From Streptomyces griseosporeus (lineage in GTDB: Bacteria; Actinomycetota; Actinomycetes; Streptomycetales; Streptomycetaceae), in the NCBI RefSeq assembly GCF_014656055.1, contig NZ_BNBR01000003.1, positions 804,482-868,481 on the forward strand: DNA of 64,000 bases, in the 5' to 3' direction. Numbering within the stretch: the first letter of the stretch is position 1; each line of letters begins with the position of its first letter. This document shows positions 1 to 8,587 of this stretch, piece by piece. Below the pieces are notes generated by a model. The model made no database searches and was not told the DNA's origin. It saw only the letters and a program-made list of their open reading frames with translations. A program made the position numbers and the translations under genes.

Positions 1-1
1 G

Positions 2-1402
2 ACGACGACCGGAACCGGCGGCGACTACCGGATCGAGCACGACTCCATGGGCGAGGTGCGGGTGCCCGCGCACGCCAAGTGGCGGGCGCAGACGCAGCGG
101 GCCGTGGAGAACTTCCCGGTCTCCGGGCAGCGGATCGAGCGCGCGCACATCGAGGCGCTGGCGCGCATCAAGGGCGCCGCGGCCAAGGTGAACGCGCGTC
201 TCGGGGTGCTCGACAAGGACATCGCGGAGGCCGTGCAGGAGGCGGCCGGCGAGGTCGCGGAGGGCCGGTGGGACGACCACTTCCCGGTCGACGTGTTCCA
301 GACCGGGTCGGGGACGTCCTCCAACATGAACGCCAACGAGGTCATCGCGACGCTGGCGAGCGAGCGGCTCGGCCGGGACGTGCACCCCAACGACCACGTC
401 AACGCCTCGCAGTCGTCCAACGACGTCTTCCCCTCGTCGATCCACATCGCCGCGACCGCCGCCGTCCTGCGCGACCTCGTCCCCGCCCTCGACCACCTCG
501 CCGCCTCCCTGACCCGCAAGTCGGAGGAGTTCGCCGACGTGGTGAAGTCCGGGCGGACCCACCTGATGGACGCCACGCCCGTCACCCTCGGCCAGGAGTT
601 CGCCGGGTACGCGGCGCAGGTGCGGTACGGCGTCGAGCGGCTGCGGGCCTCGCTGCCCCGGCTGGCCGAGCTGCCGCTGGGCGGCACCGCCGTCGGCACC
701 GGCATCAACACCCCGCCCGGGTTCTCCGCCGCGGTCATCGAGGAGGTGGCCCGCGTGACCGGGCTGCCGCTGACCGAGGCGCGGGACCACTTCGAGGCGC
801 AGGGCGCCCGGGACGGGATCGTGGAGACCAGCGGGCAGCTGCGCACGATCGCCGTGTCCCTGACGAAGATCGCCAACGATCTGCGGTGGATGTCGTCCGG
901 GCCGCGCACCGGCCTCGCCGAGATCAGCCTGCCCGACCTGCAGCCCGGCTCGTCGATCATGCCCGGCAAGGTCAACCCGGTCGTCCCGGAGGCCGTCCTC
1001 ATGGTCGCCGCGCAGGTCATCGGCAACGACGCCACCGTCGCCACGGCCGGCGCCGCGGGCAACTTCGAGCTGAACGTCATGCTGCCGGTGATCGCCAAGA
1101 ACGTCCTGGAGTCGATCCGGCTCCTCGCCAACGTCTCCCGGCTGCTCGCCGACCGGACCGTCGACGGCATCACCGCCCACCGCGAACGCGCCCGCGAGTA
1201 CGCCGAGTCGTCGCCGTCCGTCGTGACGCCGCTGAACAAGTACATCGGGTACGAGGAGGCCGCGAAGGTCGCCAAGAAGGCGCTCGCGGAGCGGAAGACG
1301 ATCCGGCAGGTGGTGCTGGAGAGCGGGTACGTCGAGCGGGGCGCCCTCACGGTCGAGCAGCTCGACGAGGCGCTGGACGTGCTGCGGATGACCCGCCCGT
1401 GA
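2..1402 (+). CDS. fumC: Fumarate hydratase class II, 5' end outside window
   Basis: Interconverts fumarate and malate in the TCA cycle (cytosolic, homotetrameric class II enzyme without an iron-sulfur cluster). The frame is open from base 2 (residues GDYRIEHDSMGEV), so the true start lies upstream. The ATG at 47 is internal: family members carry exactly this kind of leader before the Met. The class II signature GSSIMPGKVNP is at about base 950, with the conserved GTGINTPPGF and NASQSSND segments earlier. The visible part is 466 residues, close to the usual 460-470. A long hairpin directly follows the stop. Confidence 0.97.
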   Translation, partial: TTTGTGGDYRIEHDSMGEVRVPAHAKWRAQTQRAVENFPVSGQRIERAHIEALARIKGAAAKVNARLGVLDKDIAEAVQEAAGEVAEGRWDDHFPVDVFQTGSGTSSNMNANEVIATLASERLGRDVHPNDHVNASQSSNDVFPSSIHIAATAAVLRDLVPALDHLAASLTRKSEEFADVVKSGRTHLMDATPVTLGQEFAGYAAQVRYGVERLRASLPRLAELPLGGTAVGTGINTPPGFSAAVIEEVARVTGLPLTEARDHFEAQGARDGIVETSGQLRTIAVSLTKIANDLRWMSSGPRTGLAEISLPDLQPGSSIMPGKVNPVVPEAVLMVAAQVIGNDATVATAGAAGNFELNVMLPVIAKNVLESIRLLANVSRLLADRTVDGITAHRERAREYAESSPSVVTPLNKYIGYEEAAKVAKKALAERKTIRQVVLESGYVERGALTVEQLDEALDVLRMTRP

Positions 1403-1413
1403 CGCCGTGAGGG

Positions 1414-1464
1414 CGCTGCGGCGCGTGTCACGCCCGGGTGCGAACCGTGACGCGCGCCGCAGCG
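1414..1464 (+). terminator. Long hairpin terminator after fumC
   Basis: Inverted repeat with arms 1414-1432 and 1446-1464: 19 bp with a single G-T wobble and a 13-base loop. It starts 12 bases after the fumC stop. There is no U-tract, as is usual for Streptomyces terminators. It lies before the next gene's -10 element. Confidence 0.75.
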
Positions 1465-1482
1465 TCGTATGGCTGTGACACC

Positions 1483-1488
1483 TAATAT
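1483..1488 (+). promoter_or_regulatory. -10 element of a probably leaderless promoter
   Basis: TAATAT sits 6 bases before the ATG at 1495, which would place the transcription start at or next to the A of the start codon. No Shine-Dalgarno sequence precedes the ATG, because the fumC terminator hairpin ends at 1464. The -35 region is not recognisable. Confidence 0.5.
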
Positions 1489-1494
1489 CTGTGC

Positions 1495-2220
1495 ATGGCA
1501 GACGGGGATGTGGTGACGACAGCGGGCGAGGGCACGAACACGGGTGCGGCGGCGGCGAGTTCGGCCGGTCAGCGCGGCTTCTGGGCGCCGGGCAGCCGGA
1601 TCCTGTGGCGCTACCGGGAGAACGCCGGTACCCGATTCCACATCGCGCGGCCCGTCACCGTCGTCCGGGACGACCCCGAGGTCCTCGCCGTCTGGATGGC
1701 GCCCGGCACCGAGTGCGTCAAGCCGGTGCTCACCGACGGCACGCCCGTGCACCAGGAGCCGCTGGCGTCCCGCTACACCAAGCCGCGGACCGTCCAGCGG
1801 GACCGCTGGTTCGGCACCGGGGTACTGAAACTGGCCAGGCCCGGCGAGCCCTGGTCGGTGTGGCTGTTCTGGGATCCGGGCTGGCGGTTCAAGAACTGGT
1901 ACGTGAACCTGGAGGAGCCGCTGACCCGCTGGGCCGGCGGCGTCGACTCCGAGGACCACTTCCTGGACATCTCCGTTCACCCGGACCGCAGTTGGCACTG
2001 GCGGGACGAGGACGAGTTCGCGCAGGCCCGGCGGGACGGGCTGGTCGACGACGCCCTCGCGGAGCGGGTCCGGCGGGCCGGGCGGCAGGCCGTCGAGGTG
2101 ATCGACGCGTGGGGGCCGCCGTTCCGCGACGGCTGGGAGCACTGGCGCCCGGATCCCTCCTGGACCGTGCCGCCGCTGCCGGACGACTGGGATCGTACGC
2201 CCGCGCATGTGTCCTCATGA
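1495..2220 (+). CDS. DUF402 domain protein
   Basis: 241 residues. The DUF402 family includes FomD-type nucleotide phosphonate hydrolases and Ntdp nucleoside-phosphatase-like proteins. Recognisable family segments are W-R-Y-R near residue 40, WLFWDPGWRFKNWYVNLEEP around 120-140, and the acidic DISVHPDRSWHWRDEDEF stretch around 160-178, where this family binds divalent metal. The first 30 residues are low-complexity Ala/Gly/Thr and probably disordered. The start is taken at ATG 1495 because a -10 box lies just upstream and there is no Shine-Dalgarno sequence, suggesting a leaderless message. The substrate is unknown; a phosphohydrolase role is inferred from the family only. Confidence 0.85.
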   Translation: MADGDVVTTAGEGTNTGAAAASSAGQRGFWAPGSRILWRYRENAGTRFHIARPVTVVRDDPEVLAVWMAPGTECVKPVLTDGTPVHQEPLASRYTKPRTVQRDRWFGTGVLKLARPGEPWSVWLFWDPGWRFKNWYVNLEEPLTRWAGGVDSEDHFLDISVHPDRSWHWRDEDEFAQARRDGLVDDALAERVRRAGRQAVEVIDAWGPPFRDGWEHWRPDPSWTVPPLPDDWDRTPAHVSS

Positions 2221-2440
2221 GACCCTTGATGCGCCCCCGGGCACGAAACGTAGGATCGTCCTCCGCAAGGGCGCACGGCAGCAACTCCCGTCGCGAGCGC
2301 CGAGTCTGACCTTATGTCACCGAGGGGCGGCAGGACGTGACAACCTCTGACCACGCCGGAATTCCGTTCCCGGGGCACGTATTGCGGGTATCGGCACTTC
2401 GGCGGGACGAACTGCACGCGCGGCGCGCAGTCGCTGACGG

Positions 2441-4660
2441 ATGGATTCGACACGCGTGACGGAGCACCCCACGTCCTACGAACGTCCCCAGCCGGGCGTC
2501 GACCCCGCGGATCCCCGCGGGGCGCTCCTGCGTACCTCCACGCCCGCGCACACGCCGGGCACGACCGCGCTCCCGGCGCAGGCCCGCGGGGGTGACACCC
2601 CGCCGGGCGCGGCGGCACCCTGCGCGCAGGGCCGCAAGCCGGACACCCCGCAGGGCCGCGCTCCGGACGCCCCGCAGAGCACCGGCCCGGACACCGGCAC
2701 CGGCACTGGCACGGACGCCGGCCCGGAGCACGCCCAGCCGGCCGCCGAGGACACCGGCACCCACCGGCCCCGCCCGGCCCCCGACGCGATCCCCGTGCAG
2801 CCCGACGGCTCCGCCCAGCCCGCCGAGGGCGCGTCCGGCGCCGACCCCGCCGCCGCCACCGACCCCAACACCCCCGCCACCCCCGACCGGCGGACCGGGC
2901 AGGGCCCCTCGCCGGGGCAGCCGACGCCGATGCGGCGGGACGGCGACCGGCTGCGGTTCGTCGGGGCGGCGACCCGGCGGATCGCCCGCGGTCTGGACCT
3001 CGACGAGATCGTGATGGGGCTGTGCCGGGCGACCGTGCCGACGTTCTCCGACGCGATCCTCGTCTACCTGCGCGACCCGCTGCCGGTCGGCGACGAGCGG
3101 CCCACCGGCCCGCTGGTGCTGCGCCTGCGCCGCACCGACCGGATCCCGGTGGAGCGGGACAGCGAGGCCGGTTTCGCGCCGCTGCCGCAGCCCGCCGCGC
3201 AGCAGCCGGAGCCGTGGGAGCTGGCGGAGCTGTCCACGGTGGCGGCGGAGCTGTGCGAGGTGCGCACCGGCGGCGCGCTCGCCGAGGTGCTGCGCGGGGT
3301 GCGCCCGGTCTTCGCCGACGCCCCCGCCGCGCGGGCCGCGCTGCCCGAACTCCTCGGCGCGGGCGGCGACCTGGTCATCCCCAGCGGGCAGCGCGCGATC
3401 CTCGCGCCGCTGCGCGGCCGGCGCCGGGTGATCGGCGCTGCGGTGTTCCTGCGCCGCCCCGAGCGGATCCCGTTCGAGACGGACGACCTGCTGGTCGCGG
3501 CCCAGCTGGCCACGCACAGCGCGCTCGGCATCGACAAGGCGGTGCTGTACGACCGCGAGGCGTACATCGCCGACGAGCTGCAGCGCACGATGCTCCCGGA
3601 GACCCTGCCCCGCCCGACGGGCGTACGGCTGGCCTCCCGCTACCTGCCGGCCGCGGAGACCGCACGGGTGGGCGGCGACTGGTACGACGCGATCCCGCTG
3701 CCCGGCAGCCGGGTCGCGCTCGTCGTCGGCGACGTCATGGGGCACTCCATGACGTCCGCGGCGATCATGGGCCAGCTGCGCACGACCGCGCAGACCCTCG
3801 CCGGGCTCGACCTGCCGCCGCAGGAGGTGCTGCACCACCTCGACGAGCAGGCCCAGCGCCTGGGCACCGACCGCATGGCGACCTGCCTGTACGCCGTGTA
3901 CGACCCGGTCTCGCACCGCATCACCATCGCCAACGCCGGCCACCCGCCGCCCGTCCTGCTGCACCTGGGCGGCCGGGCCGAGGTGCTGCGGGTGCCGCCG
4001 GGCGCGCCGATCGGCGTCGGCGGGGTCGACTTCGAGGCCGTCGAGCTGGACGCGCCCGCAGGGGCGACCCTGCTGCTGTACACCGACGGGCTGGTGGAGT
4101 CGCGGCTGCGGGACGTGTGGACCGGCATAGAGCAGCTGCGGGAGAAGCTCGCCGCGACCGCCCAGCTGACCGGGCCGGACCATCCGCCGCCGCTCGAAGC
4201 GCTGTGCGACGAGGTCCTGGACATGCTCGGGCCGGGCGACCGGGACGACGACATCGCGCTGCTCGCCGCCCGCTTCGACGGGATCGCGCCGAGCGACGTG
4301 GCGTACTGGTTCCTGGAGCCGGAGGACGCCGCGCCCGGCAAGGCCCGCAAGCTGGCCCGGCGGGCGCTGGCCCGCTGGGGTCTGGAGGATCTCAGCGACT
4401 CGGTGGAGCTGCTGGTCAGCGAGGTCGTCACCAATGCCGTGCGGTACGCCTCCCGGCCGGTCACGCTGCGGCTGCTGCGCACCGACGTGCTGCGCTGCGA
4501 GGTCGGCGACGACGTGCCGCAGCTGCCCCGGCTGCGGCAGGCGCGCGCCACGGACGAGGGCGGGCGCGGGCTGTACCTGGTGAACCGGCTGGCCCGGCGC
4601 TGGGGCGCGACCCGGCTGAGCACGGGCAAGGTGGTCTGGTTCGAGCTGAACCGGACGTAG
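2441..4660 (+). CDS. GAF / SpoIIE-type PP2C phosphatase / HATPase anti-sigma-like protein
   Basis: 739 residues in three modules after a disordered Pro/Thr/Ala-rich tail (about 1-150). A GAF-like sensor spans about 165-375. A SpoIIE-family PP2C serine phosphatase domain spans about 385-610: metal-binding GGDWYD with Asp413, GDVMGHS, NAGHPPP, DDDIALLAARF. A GHKL ATPase domain spans about 620-739, with N-box SEVVTNAVRYA and G-box DEGGRGL. Such proteins combine RsbU-like phosphatase and RsbW-like kinase activity and work in partner-switching control of sigma factors. The usual GDVMGHG motif ends in Ser here. The partner anti-sigma antagonist is not in the window. It is expected to be cytosolic. 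Confidence 0.9.
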   Translation: MDSTRVTEHPTSYERPQPGVDPADPRGALLRTSTPAHTPGTTALPAQARGGDTPPGAAAPCAQGRKPDTPQGRAPDAPQSTGPDTGTGTGTDAGPEHAQPAAEDTGTHRPRPAPDAIPVQPDGSAQPAEGASGADPAAATDPNTPATPDRRTGQGPSPGQPTPMRRDGDRLRFVGAATRRIARGLDLDEIVMGLCRATVPTFSDAILVYLRDPLPVGDERPTGPLVLRLRRTDRIPVERDSEAGFAPLPQPAAQQPEPWELAELSTVAAELCEVRTGGALAEVLRGVRPVFADAPAARAALPELLGAGGDLVIPSGQRAILAPLRGRRRVIGAAVFLRRPERIPFETDDLLVAAQLATHSALGIDKAVLYDREAYIADELQRTMLPETLPRPTGVRLASRYLPAAETARVGGDWYDAIPLPGSRVALVVGDVMGHSMTSAAIMGQLRTTAQTLAGLDLPPQEVLHHLDEQAQRLGTDRMATCLYAVYDPVSHRITIANAGHPPPVLLHLGGRAEVLRVPPGAPIGVGGVDFEAVELDAPAGATLLLYTDGLVESRLRDVWTGIEQLREKLAATAQLTGPDHPPPLEALCDEVLDMLGPGDRDDDIALLAARFDGIAPSDVAYWFLEPEDAAPGKARKLARRALARWGLEDLSDSVELLVSEVVTNAVRYASRPVTLRLLRTDVLRCEVGDDVPQLPRLRQARATDEGGRGLYLVNRLARRWGATRLSTGKVVWFELNRT

Positions 4661-4705
4661 GGCTCACCGCCGTACCGGAGGCGGGACGAGCGGCTGTACG
4701 GGAAA

Positions 4706-4731
4706 GGGCGCCCGGTGTGCACCGGGCGCCC
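4706..4731. terminator. Bidirectional hairpin terminator
   Basis: Perfect 11-bp stem, arms 4706-4716 and 4721-4731, tetraloop GTGC. It lies between the convergent phosphatase (+) and PBP (-) genes. T-containing tails (TCTT on +, TTTCC on -) follow on both strands. Confidence 0.85.
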
Positions 4732-4749
4732 TCTTCCGCCTATCCGCTC

Positions 4750-7050
4750 CTACTGACTGCCCTGGGTGAACCGGTCGAAGGGGTTCTGCGGTGTCTGCGA
4801 CGGTGTCCCCGACGGGGTGGCCGAGGTCGTCGGCGTCTGCGACGGCGTCTCGGTCGGCTCCTCGGTCGTCGGCGTCTCCGACGGCTCCTGGGTCGTCGGC
4901 GTCTCCGACGGCTCCTCGGTGGTCGGCGTCTCCGACGGCTCCTCGGTGGTCGGCGTCTCCGACGGGGTCGCCGTCACGGTCGGCTGGACCGCCGCGCCCT
5001 GGTCGGTCTCCAGGTCGAACTCGCTGACCTCGCTCTGCACGCCGAAGGTGTACGCCGCCCAGATCTGCGCCGGGAAGCCGCCACCGTTGACCCGGCCCTT
5101 GCCGGGCAGGCGTCCGGTCGCGCCGGTCAGCGTGGTCTGGACGTGGGTCTTGGCGTCCTCGCCGAACAGGCCGACGGAGGTGACCAGGTCGGGGGTGTAG
5201 CCGGTGAACCAGGCCGACTTGTTGTTGTCGGAGGTACCGGTCTTGCCGGCGACCTTCTGGCCGTTGCGCAGCGGGTTGTCGCGGACCGAGGTGCGGGCCG
5301 TACCGTCGTCGACCACGCCGGTGAGGACGGAGGTCACCGTGTCGGCGGCCTCGCGGCTGACGACCTGCTCGCCGACCGGCTTCGGCAGCGTGACCGTGCG
5401 GGAGATGTGCTCCACCGACTTGATGAGCGCCGGGGTGACCTTCTTGCCGTGGTTGTCGAGGGTGGCGTACACCCCGGCCATCTGCAGCGGGCTCGCGCCC
5501 ATCGAGCCGAGCGTCTGCGCGGGCACCGCCTGCAGGTTCTCGGTGTCCATGCCGAGGTCGCCGGCGGTGTCCAGCACGTTCTTCATGCCTACGTCGACGC
5601 CCATCTGCGCGAAGACGGAGTTGACCGACTTGTTCATCGCCGTCTGCACGGTGATGGGGCCGTAGTTCTGGTCGTCCTCGTTCTCCGGGGCGAACCCGAC
5701 CTCGGTGCCGTGGTCGACGACCGGGCGCTCACTGGTGCCGTCGTAGATCGTGTTCGCGGTGATCGGGCGGCCGGACTGGGTCTCGGCGCCCTTGTCGATC
5801 GCCGCGGCGAGGATGACCGGCTTGAAGGTGGAGGCGGGCTGGTAGTCGGCGCGGGTGGCGTTGTTCGTGTAGTGCTTGAAGTAGTCCACGCCGCCGTACA
5901 TCGCGACGATCGCGCCCGTCTTCGGGTTCACGGAGACCGCGCCGGCCTGGACGTTCGCGTCGACCTTGCGTTCCTTCGGGTCGAGCTTGCTGGTGAGCTG
6001 GTCCTTCACGGACTTCTCCAGCTCGGCCTGCTTCTTCCGCTCGATGTTCAGGGTGATGGTCCAGCCGCCGCGCTTGACCAGCGACAGCGCGTCCTTGTAG
6101 TCGTCCGCGGAGCCCTCGGCGACGAGTTGCCGGGCGAGCTGCGCGTTGGCCGCCTCCACCAGGTAGCCCTTCTGGCCGCCGAGGCCGGGGGACGGCTTGG
6201 GGTCCTTGGGCACCGGGAACTGCATGGCGGAGCGCTCGCTCTGGGTCAGCCAGCCCTCCTCGACCATGTTGTCCAGGACGTAGTTCCAGCGCTGCTGGAC
6301 GAGCTTCTTGCCGGTGTCGGAGGCGCTGGCCCAGTCGTACTGGCTGGGCGCCTGGAGCAGCGCGGCGAGGTAGGCGCCCTGCTCGACGCTGAGGTCCTCG
6401 GCGTCGACGCGGTAGTAGGCCTGGGCGGCGGCCTGGATGCCGTAGGCGCCGCGGCCGTAGTAGCTGGTGTTGATGTAGCCGGCGAGGATGTAGTCCTTGG
6501 ACTTCTCCCGGTCCAGCTTCAGCGAGATCACCATCTCCTTGAGCTTGCGGGAGACGGTCTGTTCCTGGCTGAGGTAGTAGTTCTTGACGTACTGCTGGGT
6601 GATCGTGGAGCCGCCCTGCGCGCCCTTGCCGGAGAGCGTGTTGAGGATGCCGCGGGCGGTGCCCTTGAGGTCGACGCCGGAGTCCTTGTAGAAGGTCTTG
6701 TTCTCGGCGGCGACGAAGGTCCGCTGGACCTTCTTGGGCACCTTCGCGAGGTCGACGATCTCCCGGTTGACGTCGCCGTCGCGGGTCATGACCGAGCCGT
6801 CGCTGTACTTGTAGACGTTGCTCTGCAGCTTGGCGTCGGCGTTGCCCTCGGGTATGTCGATCATCATGTAGAGCACGATGAAGGCGCCGATGCCGAGCAG
6901 GCACAGGCCGAGGAACGTGCCGAGGATCTTCTTCCAGGTGAACAGCCGGCGTATGCCGCTCTTGCCGCCCGCCTGTGACGAGCGGCGGCGCTTGGGCGCC
7001 GCGCGGCGGCCACCGCGCTGCCGCGCTCGTCTCTCTTCCGCTCGTCCCAT
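4750..7050 (-). CDS. Bifunctional penicillin-binding protein (class A)
   Basis: 766 residues; polymerises glycan strands and crosslinks peptidoglycan at the membrane outer face. An Arg/Lys-rich cytoplasmic head (1-35) is followed by one membrane anchor (about 38-66). The GT51 transglycosylase domain is about 95-275 (VAAENKTFYKDSG, GGSTITQQYVKN, GYINTSYYGRGAYGIQ). The transpeptidase domain follows: STFK with Ser407, then SVN, then KTGTS. The first glycosylase motif reads ENKTFY rather than the common EDKTFY. The tail is a Thr/Pro/Glu wall-spanning region built from a 27-bp tandem repeat. It ends at a shared bidirectional terminator. Confidence 0.95.
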   Translation of the reverse strand: MGRAEERRARQRGGRRAAPKRRRSSQAGGKSGIRRLFTWKKILGTFLGLCLLGIGAFIVLYMMIDIPEGNADAKLQSNVYKYSDGSVMTRDGDVNREIVDLAKVPKKVQRTFVAAENKTFYKDSGVDLKGTARGILNTLSGKGAQGGSTITQQYVKNYYLSQEQTVSRKLKEMVISLKLDREKSKDYILAGYINTSYYGRGAYGIQAAAQAYYRVDAEDLSVEQGAYLAALLQAPSQYDWASASDTGKKLVQQRWNYVLDNMVEEGWLTQSERSAMQFPVPKDPKPSPGLGGQKGYLVEAANAQLARQLVAEGSADDYKDALSLVKRGGWTITLNIERKKQAELEKSVKDQLTSKLDPKERKVDANVQAGAVSVNPKTGAIVAMYGGVDYFKHYTNNATRADYQPASTFKPVILAAAIDKGAETQSGRPITANTIYDGTSERPVVDHGTEVGFAPENEDDQNYGPITVQTAMNKSVNSVFAQMGVDVGMKNVLDTAGDLGMDTENLQAVPAQTLGSMGASPLQMAGVYATLDNHGKKVTPALIKSVEHISRTVTLPKPVGEQVVSREAADTVTSVLTGVVDDGTARTSVRDNPLRNGQKVAGKTGTSDNNKSAWFTGYTPDLVTSVGLFGEDAKTHVQTTLTGATGRLPGKGRVNGGGFPAQIWAAYTFGVQSEVSEFDLETDQGAAVQPTVTATPSETPTTEEPSETPTTEEPSETPTTQEPSETPTTEEPTETPSQTPTTSATPSGTPSQTPQNPFDRFTQGSQ
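4871..4978 (-). repeat. 27-bp tandem repeat in the PBP C-terminus
   Basis: About four units of 27 bp (4871, 4898, 4925, degenerate 4952), each coding SETPTTEEP-like nonapeptides; one copy has Gln in place of Glu. The repeat keeps frame, so copy number can change the length of the extracellular spacer without breaking the protein. Confidence 0.9.
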
Positions 7051-7236
7051 GGGTTGCTTCGCTCCGCTTCGTCGTCGTCCGTCACACGAGGAGTGCCGGG
7101 CCCAGGTCAGCTCAGAAAGCTAACACCGCTGTATGTGACAAAGGCCGTCCGATGCGGTCGTTACGGACGTGACAATGAGCACCCCTGTCATGGGAACCGA
7201 CGTCCGGCGGGGGTTGAGAGTTGCCTCCACCGGGAA

Positions 7237-7250
7237 AAGTGATATCACTT
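7237..7250. promoter_or_regulatory. Perfect 14-bp palindrome, probable operator
   Basis: AAGTGATATCACTT reads identically on both strands and lies 63 bases before the SPFH gene start, in the only promoter region of the SPFH/ribbon-helix-helix pair. The dimeric ribbon-helix-helix protein encoded second in the operon is the obvious candidate ligand (inference). Confidence 0.6.
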
Positions 7251-7312
7251 AGCTAGATGCGCGCTTCCAGACCGGAGCGCCGCGCAAGCACTTCACGAAC
7301 CGGGGGAACCCC

Positions 7313-8215
7313 ATGTCCGAGAACCTCGACGTACCCGAGATGCCCGCCCCACGCGTCCGCGAGTTCGCCGCGCGCAGCATCGGGGGCGGCCTCGCCCTGC
7401 TGCTCGGGCTGATCGGGATCGGCGCCGCCGCCGCCCTCTTCGCCGGGGCCGAGAAGAACCCGCTCTTCGCCGTCGGCGGCGCGCTGGTCCTGCTGGCCGC
7501 GCTCATCGGCCTGCGCGGCCTGAACACGGTGGCGCCGGGCGAGGCGCGGGTCGTCCAGCTCTTCGGCCGCTACCGCGGCACCATCCGCCAGGACGGACTG
7601 CGCTGGGTGAACCCCTTCACCTCCCGGACGAAGATCTCCACCCGGGTCCGCAACCACGAGACGGCGGTCCTCAAGGTCAACGACGCCTACGGCAACCCGA
7701 TCGAGCTGGCCGCGGTCGTGGTGTGGAAGGTGAACGACACCGCGCAGGCCACCTTCGAGGTGGACAACTACCTGGAGTTCGTCAGCACCCAGACCGAGGC
7801 GGCCGTCCGGCACATCGCCATCGAGTACCCCTACGACGCCCACGACGAGGACGGCCTGTCGCTGCGCGGCAACGCCGAGGAGATCACCGAGAAGCTCGCC
7901 GCGGAGCTGCACGCGCGCGTGGAGGCGGCCGGCGTGCACATCATCGAGTCCCGCTTCACGCACCTCGCCTACGCACCGGAGATCGCCTCCGCGATGCTCC
8001 AGCGGCAGCAGGCCGGCGCGGTCGTCGCGGCCCGGCGGCAGATCGTGGACGGCGCGGTCGGCATGGTCGAGGCGGCGCTCGCCCGGATCACCGAGCAGGA
8101 CATCGTGGAGCTGGACGAGGAGCGCAAGGCGGCGATGGTGTCGAACCTGATGGTGGTCCTGTGCGGGGACCGCGCCCCGCAGCCCGTCCTCAACACCGGG
8201 ACCCTCTACCAGTGA
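7313..8215 (+). CDS. SPFH (band 7/stomatin-like) membrane protein
   Basis: 300 residues. Two hydrophobic segments (about 24-50 and 53-68) precede the SPFH domain (about 70-270; VAPGEARVVQLFGRYRGTIR, then the GLRWVNPF start of the fold). A coiled, Ala/Glu-rich C-terminus follows. Family members form membrane-associated rings or microdomain scaffolds. The next gene starts inside its stop codon, so the two are translationally coupled. ATG 7313 follows a GGGGGAACCCC ribosome-binding region. Confidence 0.88.
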   Translation: MSENLDVPEMPAPRVREFAARSIGGGLALLLGLIGIGAAAALFAGAEKNPLFAVGGALVLLAALIGLRGLNTVAPGEARVVQLFGRYRGTIRQDGLRWVNPFTSRTKISTRVRNHETAVLKVNDAYGNPIELAAVVVWKVNDTAQATFEVDNYLEFVSTQTEAAVRHIAIEYPYDAHDEDGLSLRGNAEEITEKLAAELHARVEAAGVHIIESRFTHLAYAPEIASAMLQRQQAGAVVAARRQIVDGAVGMVEAALARITEQDIVELDEERKAAMVSNLMVVLCGDRAPQPVLNTGTLYQ

Positions 8216-8493
8216 CCCCCGAGTCCGAGGGGACGCCCCCGCGGCGCCGGCCGCAGCAGCGCAAGCAGGTGCTGCTGCGGCTGGACCCGCTGGTGTACGA
8301 GGCGCTGGCCCGCTGGGCCGGCGACGAGCTGCGTTCGGCCAACGCGCAGATCGAGTTCCTGCTGCGCAAGGCGCTCGCGGAGGCCGGGCGGCTGCCCCGG
8401 GAGACTGGCCCGCTGCCCCGGCGCGGCCGGCCGCCCGCGTCCGGCGCCTCCGACGGCACCTCCGACGGTACTTCCGGTGTTTCAGAACCGTGA
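8212..8493 (+). CDS. Small ribbon-helix-helix (Arc-like) protein
   Basis: 93 residues from a GTG at 8212 that overlaps the SPFH stop (GTGA). The core KQVLLRLDPLVYEALARWAG plus ANAQIEFLLRKALAEAGR matches the beta-strand/helix/helix pattern of Arc/MetJ-type DNA-binding dimers. The tail is rich in Pro, Gly, Ser and Thr. Translational coupling to the SPFH gene is clear from the overlap. It may repress its own operon through the palindrome at 7237-7250. A role as an antitoxin-like adaptor cannot be excluded, but no toxin gene is adjacent. Confidence 0.75.
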   Translation: MTPESEGTPPRRRPQQRKQVLLRLDPLVYEALARWAGDELRSANAQIEFLLRKALAEAGRLPRETGPLPRRGRPPASGASDGTSDGTSGVSEP

Positions 8494-8547
8494 CAATCGG
8501 CCCCGACCTGCCCGTCCCTACCGCCCGCCGTGAGGTGCACACTCCGC

Positions 8548-8577
8548 GTATACACGAGGGGTATACACCCTGTGTAC
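8548..8577. promoter_or_regulatory. Repeated GTATACAC boxes, probable PadR operator
   Basis: GTATACAC occurs at 8548-8555 and 8561-8568. An imperfect inverted partner TGTGTAC lies at 8571-8577, so GTATACA-CCC-TGTGTAC forms a near-palindrome. The block ends 10 bases before the padR-family start and overlaps the expected promoter, fitting autorepression. Confidence 0.55.
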
Positions 8578-8587
8578 AGTCGTCGGC

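Noticed and set aside
3022..6978. Plus-strand ORF of 1318 codons across the phosphatase and PBP genes
   Set aside because: Antisense/out-of-frame reading of two clear genes; composition is Arg/Ala/Gly-rich with no family motif. High GC makes such open frames common.
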